Shown: in pieces, positions 37,066-44,780 of the stretch
How the letters are laid out: every line of letters begins with the position of its first letter
Numbering within the stretch: position 1 is the stretch's first letter
NCBI GenBank assembly: GCA_009379925.1
Contig: WHSU01000022.1
Span: forward strand, 1 to 50,827
From: Dehalococcoidia bacterium
GTDB taxonomy: Bacteria; Chloroflexota; Dehalococcoidia; UBA2979
Direction: 5' to 3'
Length of the DNA stretch: 50,827 bases
The notes under the pieces: generated by a model
What the model was told of the DNA's origin: nothing
Database searches by the model: none
Seen by the model: the letters and a program-made list of their open reading frames with translations, nothing else
Program-made: the position numbers and the translations under genes

Positions 37066-38196
37066 CTACCCATCCACGGCGCGGGCCACCTCCGGAGGCG
37101 GCGACGGCAGGTCCGTGGCGTCCTCCGGCATCGGGACCTCGTCGCGGGGCGGCCGGTTATTCAGGTAGCCGATTGTGGAGCGCCCCACCGCGACGATGGG
37201 CACGGCGACGAACGCACCCAGCACGCCCCACAGCACGCCGCCCGCCGTGACCGCAAGGATCGTCGCGACGGGGTGGACGCGGACCGACCGCCCGACCAGC
37301 AGCGGGCCCACCAGGTTCCCCTCGAGCTGCTGTACCGCGATGATCGCCAGCAGCACCAGGAGCGCTGCCACCGGCCCGTCCGTCCCCAGCGCGATCAGGA
37401 CCGCGACGAGACCGGCGGCGAACGCGCCGACAATGGGGATGAACGCGAGCACGAAGGTGAGCAGGCCAATCACGAGGGCCAACGGCACACCGATGAGCCA
37501 GACCGCGAGGCCGATGAAGATCCCATCGATGGCGGCGACCGCAGCGGTTCCGCGCAGGTAGCCGCTCAGCACCAACCACGCTCGCGTCCCCACCTCGCGG
37601 GCGTCGTGCTGCATCTCGGGCGAGAAGAGGCTCACGAACCACGCCCAGAAACGCTCGCCGTCCTTCAAGAAGAAGAACGTGAGCACGATAGTCAACAGTG
37701 CGCCGGCCAGGCCCTGCAGCAACAGCAGCGCGCCGGAGAAAGCGCCGCCGACGAACCGCTCCGCGTTCGCCTCCAGTTCATCGAGTGCCCGGTCGATGTA
37801 GCGGTCGACCTCCTCCTCGGAGAGCTCGAGCGGTCCCGTCACGAGCCAGTCGCGGGCGCGGTCGATGCCGTTCTCCACGTTCGCCTGGATGCCGTCGAAC
37901 TCCTCCGCATCCGAGATCACGATGGGCACCATCACGCCGACGACGGCGGCAACCACGAGGACGGCGGCGGCGAAGGTGATCCCGGCGGCCAGGCCGTTCG
38001 GGACGCCTTGGTTCCGAAGCCAGCGCGCGGGCGGGTACAGCAGCGTGGTCAGCAGCAGCGCGATGAAGACCGGCAGGATCACCAGGCTGAGCGTCACCAG
38101 AGCGAAGAACGCCAGGGCGACCGCGGCCGCGACCACCAGGACGCGCCACGACAGTTCCGACGTGACGCGAAGGGGGCCGGGGACCTGCGACGCCAT
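37066..38196 (-). CDS. AI-2E family transporter
   Basis: The ATG at 38196 (MASQVPGPLRVTSELSWRVLV) gives 376 residues. The protein has about seven or eight membrane segments and the AI-2E family layout: LLLTTLLYPPARWL, a soluble region with SEEEVDRYIDRALDELEANAERFVGG, then FFFLKDGERFWAWFVSLF and FIPIVGAFAAGLVAVLIAL and QQLEGNLVGPLLVGRSVRVHPV. Members export small molecules or ions; the substrate is unknown. The remaining C-terminal tail is Pro/Glu-rich. Confidence 0.9.
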   Translation of the reverse strand: MASQVPGPLRVTSELSWRVLVVAAAVALAFFALVTLSLVILPVFIALLLTTLLYPPARWLRNQGVPNGLAAGITFAAAVLVVAAVVGVMVPIVISDAEEFDGIQANVENGIDRARDWLVTGPLELSEEEVDRYIDRALDELEANAERFVGGAFSGALLLLQGLAGALLTIVLTFFFLKDGERFWAWFVSLFSPEMQHDAREVGTRAWLVLSGYLRGTAAVAAIDGIFIGLAVWLIGVPLALVIGLLTFVLAFIPIVGAFAAGLVAVLIALGTDGPVAALLVLLAIIAVQQLEGNLVGPLLVGRSVRVHPVATILAVTAGGVLWGVLGAFVAVPIVAVGRSTIGYLNNRPPRDEVPMPEDATDLPSPPPEVARAVDG

Positions 38197-38231
38197 CGTG
38201 CCTCCTGCTGCGCGCACGCGCCTCGGTGTGC

Positions 38232-38552
38232 CTACTTCGAGGCGGGGATGCCACCACCTTCGGTGATCACGGCATCGTACAGCGAGACAACGGGCGGGCC
38301 CTGGAGCACGTTCTGCACCGAACCCTGGCGGTGTCCAGAGGCGAAGGACTCGCTTTGCGTCCACGCGACGAAAGCATCGCGCGACTCCCACGTGCTGTGA
38401 CTGATGTAGTCGCCCGGCTCGTCGCCCCTCAGGAGCAGGAAATGGAGGAATCCCGGGACCTGATCTAGGTAGCTCTTCCGTTCTCGCCACATCTGTTCGA
38501 AGGCATCGCCCTGGCCCTCGGTCACCTTGAAGCGGTTCATCGCGACGAACAT
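38232..38552 (-). CDS. Heme-degrading/antibiotic-biosynthesis-type monooxygenase (IsdG-like)
   Basis: This 106-residue ABM-fold protein carries the residues of the IsdG triad at matching positions: Asn6 in MNRFKV, Trp64 in FVAWTQSE, and His74 in ASGHRQ. The motif spacing (N-about 58-W-9-H) agrees with IsdG-type heme monooxygenases, so heme degradation is possible; other ABM proteins are quinol or antibiotic monooxygenases. No heme-import gene is adjacent. Confidence 0.72.
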   Translation of the reverse strand: MFVAMNRFKVTEGQGDAFEQMWRERKSYLDQVPGFLHFLLLRGDEPGDYISHSTWESRDAFVAWTQSESFASGHRQGSVQNVLQGPPVVSLYDAVITEGGGIPASK

Positions 38553-38671
38553 CGCGGTCCTCCGTCGTGCTGCAGGCTATGTCGATCTCTCGCTGACGAT
38601 ACAGGCCCACGCCCGCATTCTCGACCGTTAGCGACAACGGACGCGGGCGCTTCCGTAGCCAAGCGGCGCGG

Positions 38672-38677
38672 TATCGT
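38672..38677 (+). promoter_or_regulatory. Putative -10 box 6 nt before a start codon (leaderless transcript candidate)
   Basis: GCGGTATCGTTGACGCATG: TATCGT ends 6 nt before the ATG of the HAD gene, so a transcript would start at or next to the start codon. Confidence 0.4.
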
Positions 38678-38683
38678 TGACGC

Positions 38684-39403
38684 ATGCACCCGCCCCGCAC
38701 CGTCTGCCTCGACTTTGACCGCACGCTGGGCTTCATGGCCGCCGGCAACTTCTCCCTCTACCTGCGGGCCGCCGAGGAGTGCGGCGTCTCCGTGACCGAG
38801 GAGCAACTGGCGGCGCGCCCCCTGGAGGATGCGTGGGAGCAGTGGATGACGCCCGAGGGCCCGGCTCACCTCGACGCGTCGGTGGACGAGGCGAGCTTCC
38901 GACGCCTGCGCGAGGCGCTGCACCGCGCCCGCATCCGCGCCGCCGGCATCGAGTGCGACGATGCCACGCTCGGACGCATCGGCGCTCGCGTTGCGGCGCT
39001 CGAGGGCGAGGCGGTGCACTACCGGCTGTACGACGACGCCGTCCCCGGCCTCGAGCGGCTGGCGCGCGCCGGCCTGCAGGCGGTCGTCGTTTCCAACCAC
39101 GTCTGGCAGTTGCCTGAGATCATGCGTGCCCTGGGCTGCGGCGCACGCTTCGAGGGCGTCGTGACCAGCGCCCGCGTCGGGTACCGGAAGCCGCATCCGG
39201 AGATCTTCCGCGCGGCGCTGCGCCTGAGCGGCAGCGCCCCGGAGGACGCACTGATGGTGGGCGACAGCCTGAGCGCTGACGTGAGCGGCGCGCAGGCAGC
39301 CGGTCTGCGCGCGGTGCTCCTCGACCGTTCGGGCGAGCATCCGCCGGTCGAGGGCGTCACGGTCATCCGGTCGCTCGTCGACATCCCGCTGACGTGGACG
39401 TAG
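38684..39403 (+). CDS. HAD family hydrolase
   Basis: The 239-residue protein has HAD motif I in VCLDFDRTLGF (nucleophile Asp), motif II in QAVVVSNHVW, a motif III Lys in GYRKPHPEIF and motif IV in LMVGDSLSADVSGAQAAGL. A helical cap of about 90 residues lies between motifs I and II. It is probably a phosphatase of small metabolites; the exact substrate is not known. The next gene starts 4 nt after the stop. Confidence 0.92.
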   Translation: MHPPRTVCLDFDRTLGFMAAGNFSLYLRAAEECGVSVTEEQLAARPLEDAWEQWMTPEGPAHLDASVDEASFRRLREALHRARIRAAGIECDDATLGRIGARVAALEGEAVHYRLYDDAVPGLERLARAGLQAVVVSNHVWQLPEIMRALGCGARFEGVVTSARVGYRKPHPEIFRAALRLSGSAPEDALMVGDSLSADVSGAQAAGLRAVLLDRSGEHPPVEGVTVIRSLVDIPLTWT

Positions 39404-39407
39404 TGAC

Positions 39408-39863
39408 ATGGACGTGACGCTGCGGCCGGTGCCTGAGTCCGAGTACGACGCCTTCTTCGCGCACTTCCCCGCGTATCACGCTGAACTCGATGCCTACGAC
39501 CCGCGACGCGAGCCGTACGACATCCAGCGCGGCATCGAGGCGATCCTGGACGACATGGATGGCCGCGAGCTGCTGTGGATCGAGGCGGACGGACGTCGCT
39601 CCGGCTTCGTGATGGTGCGCCTGGATAGCGATTGGCCGGACATTGAACGCACCATCGCCTCGATAGCCGAGTTTTATGTCTTTCCCGATGCCCGCCGATC
39701 AGGGATCGGCACGGCGGCCGTGGAGGCCCTGCTGGCGCAGCATCGAGCGCGGGGCACCTACCTGGTGGAGGCCTCCATCCTGCGTGACAACGGGCCGGCG
39801 AAGGAGTTCTGGGCGCGCCTGGGCTTCGAGGTCCACCTGTTCCAGACAGCGCGGCGCCCGTGA
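39408..39863 (+). CDS. GNAT family N-acetyltransferase
   Basis: The 151-residue protein has a central strand IASIAEFYVFPDARRSGIGTAAVEALLAQH, where the RRSGIG loop binds acetyl-CoA, and a C-terminal NGPAKEFWARLGFEVH segment typical of GNAT motif B. It follows the HAD gene at 4 nt, so the two are probably co-transcribed. Substrate unknown. Confidence 0.88.
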   Translation: MDVTLRPVPESEYDAFFAHFPAYHAELDAYDPRREPYDIQRGIEAILDDMDGRELLWIEADGRRSGFVMVRLDSDWPDIERTIASIAEFYVFPDARRSGIGTAAVEALLAQHRARGTYLVEASILRDNGPAKEFWARLGFEVHLFQTARRP

Positions 39864-39914
39864 ACCGTCAGCGGACGGATACACGCCGTGCCAGCCGGTG
39901 ACGGGGTCGTGCGT

Positions 39915-39920
39915 TACCAT
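39915..39920 (+). promoter_or_regulatory. Putative -10 box for amidohydrolase
   Basis: TACCAT, in GCGTTACCATTGG, lies about 38 nt before the TTG start of the next gene and resembles the -10-like motif in the window. Confidence 0.3.
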
Positions 39921-39958
39921 TGGCGCCAGCCAGGAGTCCCCACGGTGAGGAGTACACC

Positions 39959-40837
39959 TTGATCTGGGACGTCCACTGCCACTTTCCGCGCAACTGGGAG
40001 GATCCGGAGGCGCAGGAGCACGAGAAGGCCATCGATGCCCGGGCGGACGCGCTGCGCGCGGCCGGCATCACGCGGGCCTCGCTGCTCTCCGGCGGCCGCT
40101 TCGGCCTCACGTACGAGGAGTCGCTGACCTACGCGAAACGCCACGAGGACCTCTTCGTGCCCTCCGCCATGATCGACCCCGACGACGTGAACGGCCGCGA
40201 GGTGCGGCGCCTGCACGAGCTGGGCTACCGCGGCCTCAAGATGATCGGCGTGCGCCGCCCCTACGACGACTACAAGTACTTCAGCGTCTACCAGGCCGCC
40301 GAGGAGCTGGACATGCCGATCCTGCTCCACATGGGCGTCATCGGCGGCGGCGTCGACTACTCGATCACCCACCCGCGACGCGATGCGGCGGCGGCGGAGA
40401 GCTACCGGCGCATGGCGGAACGCGGGCGGATGCAGGGCCGCGATGTGTCGGCGACGCGGATGCGGCCGTTCCACATGGACACGATCGCGAACAACTTCCC
40501 GGCGCTGAAGCTGATCGGCGCCCACATGGGCGGCACCGGGAACTACGACGAGGCGTCCTCCGTGGCGCGCTGGCGGCACAACGTCTTCTTCGACATGTCC
40601 GGCGGCGAGACAATCGAGCGGCATGCGGTGGAGCGTCGCCTGGTGGGCCACGAGATCGGCGTCGAGAAGCTGGTCTGGGGCTCGGACTGTGGCAACGACG
40701 AGATCGCGGACCACGTCGCGAACCTCGAGCGCATCTTCGAGCAGGTCGGGCTCACGGACGACGAGCGCGACCGCATCCGGTGGCACAATGCGGCCGAGAT
40801 GTTCGGTGAGGAGACGCCGACCTTCGCCGCGGAGTGA
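39959..40837 (+). CDS. Amidohydrolase 2 (metal-dependent hydrolase/decarboxylase) family protein
   Basis: The TTG at 39959 has GAGGAG about 7 nt upstream and begins exactly before the conserved IWDVHCHFPRNW; an in-frame upstream frame from 39920 is less likely. The DVHCH segment is the HxH metal site. LGYRGLKMIGVRRPYDDYKYF, PILLHMGVIGGG (third His) and LKLIGAHMGGT (fourth His), and VWGSDCGNDE (the metal or catalytic Asp) follow the family order. Substrate not determined; relatives act on aromatic or dicarboxylic acids. The next gene starts inside its stop codon (GTGA). Confidence 0.86.
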   Translation: MIWDVHCHFPRNWEDPEAQEHEKAIDARADALRAAGITRASLLSGGRFGLTYEESLTYAKRHEDLFVPSAMIDPDDVNGREVRRLHELGYRGLKMIGVRRPYDDYKYFSVYQAAEELDMPILLHMGVIGGGVDYSITHPRRDAAAAESYRRMAERGRMQGRDVSATRMRPFHMDTIANNFPALKLIGAHMGGTGNYDEASSVARWRHNVFFDMSGGETIERHAVERRLVGHEIGVEKLVWGSDCGNDEIADHVANLERIFEQVGLTDDERDRIRWHNAAEMFGEETPTFAAE

Positions 40838-41769
40838 CGCAGCCGGTTGAGGACGCGAGCGACGAGACCGACGGCCGGGCGGGGGGGCCGAAGCCGGTGG
40901 CATCCAGCGTGACCGAGCGCGATCCCGCGACCCCGGCGAGCGCCGGCAGCAGTGGCGACGCCCTCCCGGCGCCGCCCGGGCAGGCTGTGTCGCGTCGGGC
41001 CGTGCCGTCCGGACCGCCCGCTCCGCTGGTGGTGCTCACCGTCCTGGTCACGCTGTCCTTCCTGATGTTCCTGCTGATCGAACCGACGCCGCGCTGGCTG
41101 CTGCTGTTCACCGCCGTCGTCGCCCTGCTCGGGGCGGACGGTACGCTCCGCACCCTGCGCCGCCGTCACTTCGAGGCCGCCCAGACGGCGCCCTACCTGT
41201 TCTTGCCGGCGCTCTACGTGCTGGCGACGCCGATCGTCATCGAGCACAACGTCCGGGGCTTCCTCGTCGCGCCGGCGGGCGTCCTCGCGGGCGTCGCCTT
41301 CGGCGCCATCGTGGCGGCCGAGGTGGCGTCGGTGCGCATGCGGTCGGCGGAGTACGCGAACGCGCGACTCGTCGCCACGGCGGCTGTCTACTTCGTGGCC
41401 TTCTCGATGTTCTCGCTCACGTACATCTTCGAGTTGAGCCTGCTGCCGGCGGCCATCGCCTGCGCCCTGATCGCGGCGATGCTCGCCGTCGAACTGCTGC
41501 GCGAGGGCGAAGTGGACCCGGTCGAGACGCTCGTATTCTCGGCCGTGACCGGCATGGTGGTGGCGGAGGTGCGGTGGATGCTGCACTACATCCCGGTAGA
41601 CGGGTACCTGGCCGGACTGACGCTGCTGCTGGCGTTCTTCTTCGTCACGGGCATGCTCCAGTCGCACCTCACTCGCCAGCTGTCCGCCGTGGTCGCGGCC
41701 GAGTACGCGGTCATCGTCGCCCTCGGCCTGGGCGTGGTCGTCGCGGCGCGGAGCGCGGGCATCGCGTAG
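40834..41769 (+). CDS. Polytopic membrane protein of unknown function
   Basis: The GTG at 40834 overlaps the amidohydrolase stop by 4 nt. The 311-residue protein has an acidic, Pro/Ala-rich cytoplasmic N-terminus (about 60 residues) and then about nine hydrophobic segments, including PLVVLTVLVTLSFLMFLLIEP and GYLAGLTLLLAFFFVTGML, up to the C-terminus. No known transporter signature or catalytic motif is seen. I do not assign a function. Confidence 0.75.
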   Translation: MTQPVEDASDETDGRAGGPKPVASSVTERDPATPASAGSSGDALPAPPGQAVSRRAVPSGPPAPLVVLTVLVTLSFLMFLLIEPTPRWLLLFTAVVALLGADGTLRTLRRRHFEAAQTAPYLFLPALYVLATPIVIEHNVRGFLVAPAGVLAGVAFGAIVAAEVASVRMRSAEYANARLVATAAVYFVAFSMFSLTYIFELSLLPAAIACALIAAMLAVELLREGEVDPVETLVFSAVTGMVVAEVRWMLHYIPVDGYLAGLTLLLAFFFVTGMLQSHLTRQLSAVVAAEYAVIVALGLGVVVAARSAGIA

Positions 41770-41953
41770 CCGCCCGCGGACGGATGCGTTGGTTCCTCGC
41801 AAGCGGCGCGCGCGCAAATCGATGCGTTTCATACATCTCTCTTACCGCGGTTTATCCGGGCTTCACGGCGCCGGGCGCAACATCCCTCGCAGGTCCGGTC
41901 GTGTGCGGCGTGTGTCCCACGATGGCTGATGGACCTCGGGGAAGGCTTCGACG
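41770..41953. promoter_or_regulatory. Intergenic region upstream of the small-protein/RiPP region
   Basis: This 184-nt gap between the polytopic membrane gene and the first small peptide gene is AT-richer than its surroundings (around 41815-41860). TTCATACATC at 41828-41837 recurs at 45733-45742 in front of a RiPP precursor. No gene is seen; a promoter for the downstream genes is likely here. Confidence 0.4.
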
Positions 41954-42091
41954 ATGAGCGGCTTGCTCAGCATGGCATTCGGCATCACTGGACTCGGCAT
42001 CCTCGTCGTCCTGGCGGCGGGCCTGGTGCTAAACGAGTACCAGACCCCGGCCGAGGCGGTGGACTGGGTCATGTCCACGGTCGGCCGCTAG
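41954..42091 (+). CDS. Small single-pass membrane protein, 45 residues
   Basis: This short ORF has ATG at 41954 and stop at 42089-42091. The product starts MSGLLSMAFGITGLGILVVL and continues with AAGLVL, one clear membrane helix, then an acidic amphipathic tail (NEYQTPAEAVDWVMSTVGR). It is followed 27 nt later by a second short ORF and precedes the pqqD-type gene by about 380 nt. It has no recognised family. A role in anchoring or exporting the neighbouring peptide is only a guess. Confidence 0.55.
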   Translation: MSGLLSMAFGITGLGILVVLAAGLVLNEYQTPAEAVDWVMSTVGR

Positions 42092-42118
42092 GCACTGGTC
42101 AAGGGCGAGGAGCGATAG

Positions 42119-42268
42119 ATGGCGATGCGAATCCCCGGCAAGACCGCCGGACCCGCGAAGGCGGACGAGTCGGCGGAACAGCGGGAGCGGATCGCCGGAC
42201 ATCTGGCGCGCTGGGCGCCCAGCCTTCCGGTCCCGCCGCAGGGCGAGACCACCGAGCGTCCCGCGTAA
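42119..42268 (+). CDS. Small hypothetical protein, 49 residues
   Basis: ATG at 42119, preceded by GAGGAG about 6 nt upstream. The sequence begins MAMRIPGKTAGPAKADESAE, with a short helix QRERIAGHLARW and a Pro-rich end (PSLPVPPQGETTERPA). There is no hydrophobic segment and no recognised family. The ribosome binding site and the spacing to the preceding small gene support expression. It could be a structural or accessory peptide of the neighbouring RiPP locus, but nothing proves it. Confidence 0.45.
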   Translation: MAMRIPGKTAGPAKADESAEQRERIAGHLARWAPSLPVPPQGETTERPA

Positions 42269-42360
42269 CGCTTCAGGCCGCTCCCACGCGGAGCACGACG
42301 GGGCCGCCTGGCCCCAGCAAACAACAGACGGCCCGCCGCGTCGAGTCGCTGTCGAGTCCG

Positions 42361-42401
42361 CAGAGGGCCGAGCTCTACCGCTCGGGGAGCTCGGTCCTCT
42401 G
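42361..42401 (+). terminator. Long hairpin upstream of the pqqD-type gene
   Basis: The arm at 42361-42375 pairs with 42387-42401 over 15 bp with a single G·U pair, around an 11-nt loop. It lies between the small peptide gene and the pqqD-type start, but no T-tract follows. It may terminate the small-gene transcript, attenuate transcription into pqqD, or act as a leader RNA structure. Confidence 0.5.
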
Positions 42402-42441
42402 CGTGCTCGTCGGTGCGCTCCCTCGCGGCCGGCCAATCGGC

Positions 42442-42447
42442 TATCGT
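42442..42447 (+). promoter_or_regulatory. Putative -10 box for the pqqD-nucleotidyltransferase pair
   Basis: GGCTATCGTGTGG places TATCGT 25 nt before the ATG of the PqqD-type gene and after the 42361-42401 hairpin, so the biosynthetic pair may have its own promoter. Confidence 0.4.
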
Positions 42448-42472
42448 GTGGCCCCTCGGGGAAGGATTTCGC

Positions 42473-42742
42473 ATGCTGCGACGAGCACCCGGTGTGATCT
42501 ACGAGGTGGTGGACGGCCGCGCCGTCCTCGTCGACCCGCAGGGGGCCGAACTGGTCACCCTGAACCCGACCGGCACCCTGATCTGGGAGGCCCTCGACGG
42601 CCCCTCCGACGCGAAAGCGATCGCCGGACGCTTGATCGCGGACCTGGAGGGCGTCACCGAGGACGAGCTGCGCGTGGACGTGGAGGCATTCCTGGCGGAC
42701 CTCCGCCAGCAGGGCCTCATCGAGGAATCCGAACGGCAGTAG
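42473..42742 (+). CDS. PqqD-family RiPP recognition element protein (lasso B1-like)
   Basis: The ATG at 42473 (MLRRAPGVIYEV) has GGAAGG about 7 nt upstream and gives 89 residues; an ORF start at 42413 would add a non-conserved extension. The sequence has the PqqD hallmarks: three N-terminal strands, then the signature ELVTLNPTGTLIWEALDG, and the winged-helix end VEAFLADLRQQGLI. In lasso and other RiPP clusters this stand-alone RRE binds the YxxPxL/I leader motif. The two short peptides at 45.2-45.6 kb carry YERPTI, which fits. The next gene follows at 3 nt. Confidence 0.9.
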   Translation: MLRRAPGVIYEVVDGRAVLVDPQGAELVTLNPTGTLIWEALDGPSDAKAIAGRLIADLEGVTEDELRVDVEAFLADLRQQGLIEESERQ

Positions 42743-42745
42743 CGC

Positions 42746-43915
42746 ATGGCCCGGCCGCATCCCGCCCTCATCGAGCTGGCCGCGGGACGGCCGGTCCCCG
42801 AGCCTCCCGACGTCCGGCAATTCTGCGCCTCCGCCACTGAGCACCGCATGCATGGCCTCGTCTGGCGGGAGGTGGAAGCGGGCCGCCTGCAGCTGGACGA
42901 GGAATGGCGCTCGCGCCTCGCGCGGCAGGTCCTACAGGTACGCCTGACACAACGGCGGCTACGCGCACACCTGGTGACCATCGCGGAGCAGATGCAGGCG
43001 CTGGGTGTGGGGCTCGCCACCTTCAAAGGCGTCACCGCCTCGGAACGCTGGTACGACAGCGAGGGTGACCGCCCGTGCGCCGACATCGACCTGCTGGTCG
43101 CACCGGCCGACCGAGGCCGGGCGCGGGAGATCGTGGCAGCGCTCGACCCGGACAACCCGCTGCTCGAGGTCATCCAGGCCATCGTGGACCACGGCGCCCT
43201 GCAGTCCGTAGACCTCTGGCTACCGGATGGGACAGCGGTCGACCTGCACTTCGACCTGCTGAAGTACGAGACGCGCGACCGGCGGCCGGGGATGATCTGG
43301 GAGCGCACCCGGCCTCACCCGCTGGCGGAGGGCGTCTCCGTGCGCGTACTCGAACCGGAGATCGCGCTCGCCCATCTGCTGCTGCACCTGAACAAGGACC
43401 GCTTCCGCTACCTGGGCCAATTCGTGGACGTCGCCCGGCTCATGGAACGCGAGCCGGTGGACTGGGACCGTTTCGCCGCCTTCGTCACCGCGGAGGGGCT
43501 GGAGACGCCCATCGGGCTATCGCTCGAGGTGGTGTGCGAGGTGCTGGGCGTCCCCACGCCGCCCCACCCGACGCCGGACCGCTGGCGCGCGGCCGTGTGG
43601 CGGCGGCTCTGGTCGTCCGATGTCCGGCTGAGGGGCCGCGAGGGGTTCGTGCGCTTCCGCAACCGGCAACGGGTGATGCCGCTGCTGGCGCGCGGCCGCA
43701 CGCTGGAGGGCATCGGCGCCTACTGGAAGTACCTGTTCCCGCCCGGCGCGCTGATGGACTACCACTTTCCGGAGACATCCGGGCCGTATCTCTGGCGAAA
43801 TGCCTGGGGCCGGGTCAAGCACTGGCTAGCGCGGCGTCGAGAGAGCGCGCAGCTTCAGCCACACGGTGCTCCCGCGGCCGCGCATGCCGGAGCTCCCAGC
43901 CCGGAAGACGGCTGA
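42746..43915 (+). CDS. Nucleotidyltransferase family protein (NTP_transf_5-like) of RiPP clusters
   Basis: The 389-residue protein starts with ATG at 42746, immediately after the PqqD stop. Residues 90-120 (VGLATFKGVTASERWYDSEG, then PCADIDLLVAP) hold the Lys94 region and the DID metal motif (113-115) of the nucleotidyltransferase fold. This family often accompanies PqqD, HprK-like kinase and asparagine-synthetase-like cyclase in lasso-type clusters. It may transfer a nucleotide to the peptide or regulate the enzyme; the role is not established. Its 3' end overlaps the convergent kinase gene by about 100 bp. Confidence 0.85.
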   Translation: MARPHPALIELAAGRPVPEPPDVRQFCASATEHRMHGLVWREVEAGRLQLDEEWRSRLARQVLQVRLTQRRLRAHLVTIAEQMQALGVGLATFKGVTASERWYDSEGDRPCADIDLLVAPADRGRAREIVAALDPDNPLLEVIQAIVDHGALQSVDLWLPDGTAVDLHFDLLKYETRDRRPGMIWERTRPHPLAEGVSVRVLEPEIALAHLLLHLNKDRFRYLGQFVDVARLMEREPVDWDRFAAFVTAEGLETPIGLSLEVVCEVLGVPTPPHPTPDRWRAAVWRRLWSSDVRLRGREGFVRFRNRQRVMPLLARGRTLEGIGAYWKYLFPPGALMDYHFPETSGPYLWRNAWGRVKHWLARRRESAQLQPHGAPAAAHAGAPSPEDG

Positions 43916-44780
43916 GCGCCGCGGCATGAGGGAACCACTGCCGCAGCAGCACCTGGTCACCGCTGGCGAGGAACGCCGCGACGACTTCCGTCAGCAACCC
44001 GGACTTCTGGAGCGGGATCAGCTCCGACTGTTCGCCGTCGCCGTGGGCCGGGCGCAGCACCGCCGCCACGCGATGCCAGCCACGACCGAGGATGTCGGCG
44101 GACAGCTCCCAGCGCTCGCGGCCGCCGCGCTCCAGATGACGCGCGCCCGGAGGGGGCGACTCCATCAGCTCACCGGGGACGGCCACCGGCTTGCGCATCC
44201 CGCACACCTCGAAGCCGCCATCCTCCGCGATGCGGACGAAGACGTAGTCGTCCGCCAACAGCTCCCAGCCGGAAACGTGGGCGGACCACGCCAGCGTGGA
44301 CTTGCCGGCGCCGGTGCTGCCGACGACGACCAGCGCGCGCCCTCCGCGCGCCATCGCCGCGCCGTGCAGCATGTAGCGGCCGTGTGCCGCCTGCAGGTAC
44401 GTCATCGCGGGTTCGAAGATGCGCCGGAAGTCCAGCCACAGCGGGCTCTCTTCGCCGCGGCCGTCCGCGCCGCCACCAATACGCAGACCGTTGTCCGCGG
44501 CGAACCCGGTGAGCACTCCGTGGCGCAACGCCACGCCTTCATCCGTGTGCCACAGTCCCAGGCCGGGGAACGGGTGGTCGGAGGGACGGTCCGGCACGGG
44601 CAGCGGTCCGTCCTGCCACGTCACCTCGATGGTGGCGGCGCCGGGGTGCAGATCCGCGCCGTCCAGGAGGTGGGCGACCGCCTCGGCACGCACTTCATCG
44701 GGCGTTTGCAGCGACACACCCAGGCCGGCGAGGTCCAGGATGCAGCCTGAGACGAAGGCGCGGGTGCTCAGGGAGTCCAT
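43815..44780 (-). CDS. HPr-kinase-like protein kinase of RiPP/lasso clusters
   Basis: The ATG at 44780 (MDSLSTRAFVSG) gives 321 residues; the longer ORF upstream overlaps the S26-type gene and is not conserved-looking. The P-loop GSTGAGKST lies at about 154-162 and is followed by LLADDYVFV at about 175-182, the HprK/P Walker B-like block. AMTYLQAAHGRYMLHGAAMARGG precedes the P-loop. HprK-like kinases phosphorylate the C-terminal Ser of some lasso peptides such as paeninodin. Here both peptides contain a conserved Ser23. The gene overlaps both neighbours on the opposite strand. Confidence 0.88.
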   Translation of the reverse strand: MDSLSTRAFVSGCILDLAGLGVSLQTPDEVRAEAVAHLLDGADLHPGAATIEVTWQDGPLPVPDRPSDHPFPGLGLWHTDEGVALRHGVLTGFAADNGLRIGGGADGRGEESPLWLDFRRIFEPAMTYLQAAHGRYMLHGAAMARGGRALVVVGSTGAGKSTLAWSAHVSGWELLADDYVFVRIAEDGGFEVCGMRKPVAVPGELMESPPPGARHLERGGRERWELSADILGRGWHRVAAVLRPAHGDGEQSELIPLQKSGLLTEVVAAFLASGDQVLLRQWFPHAAALSRLPGWELRHARPREHRVAEAARSLDAALASA

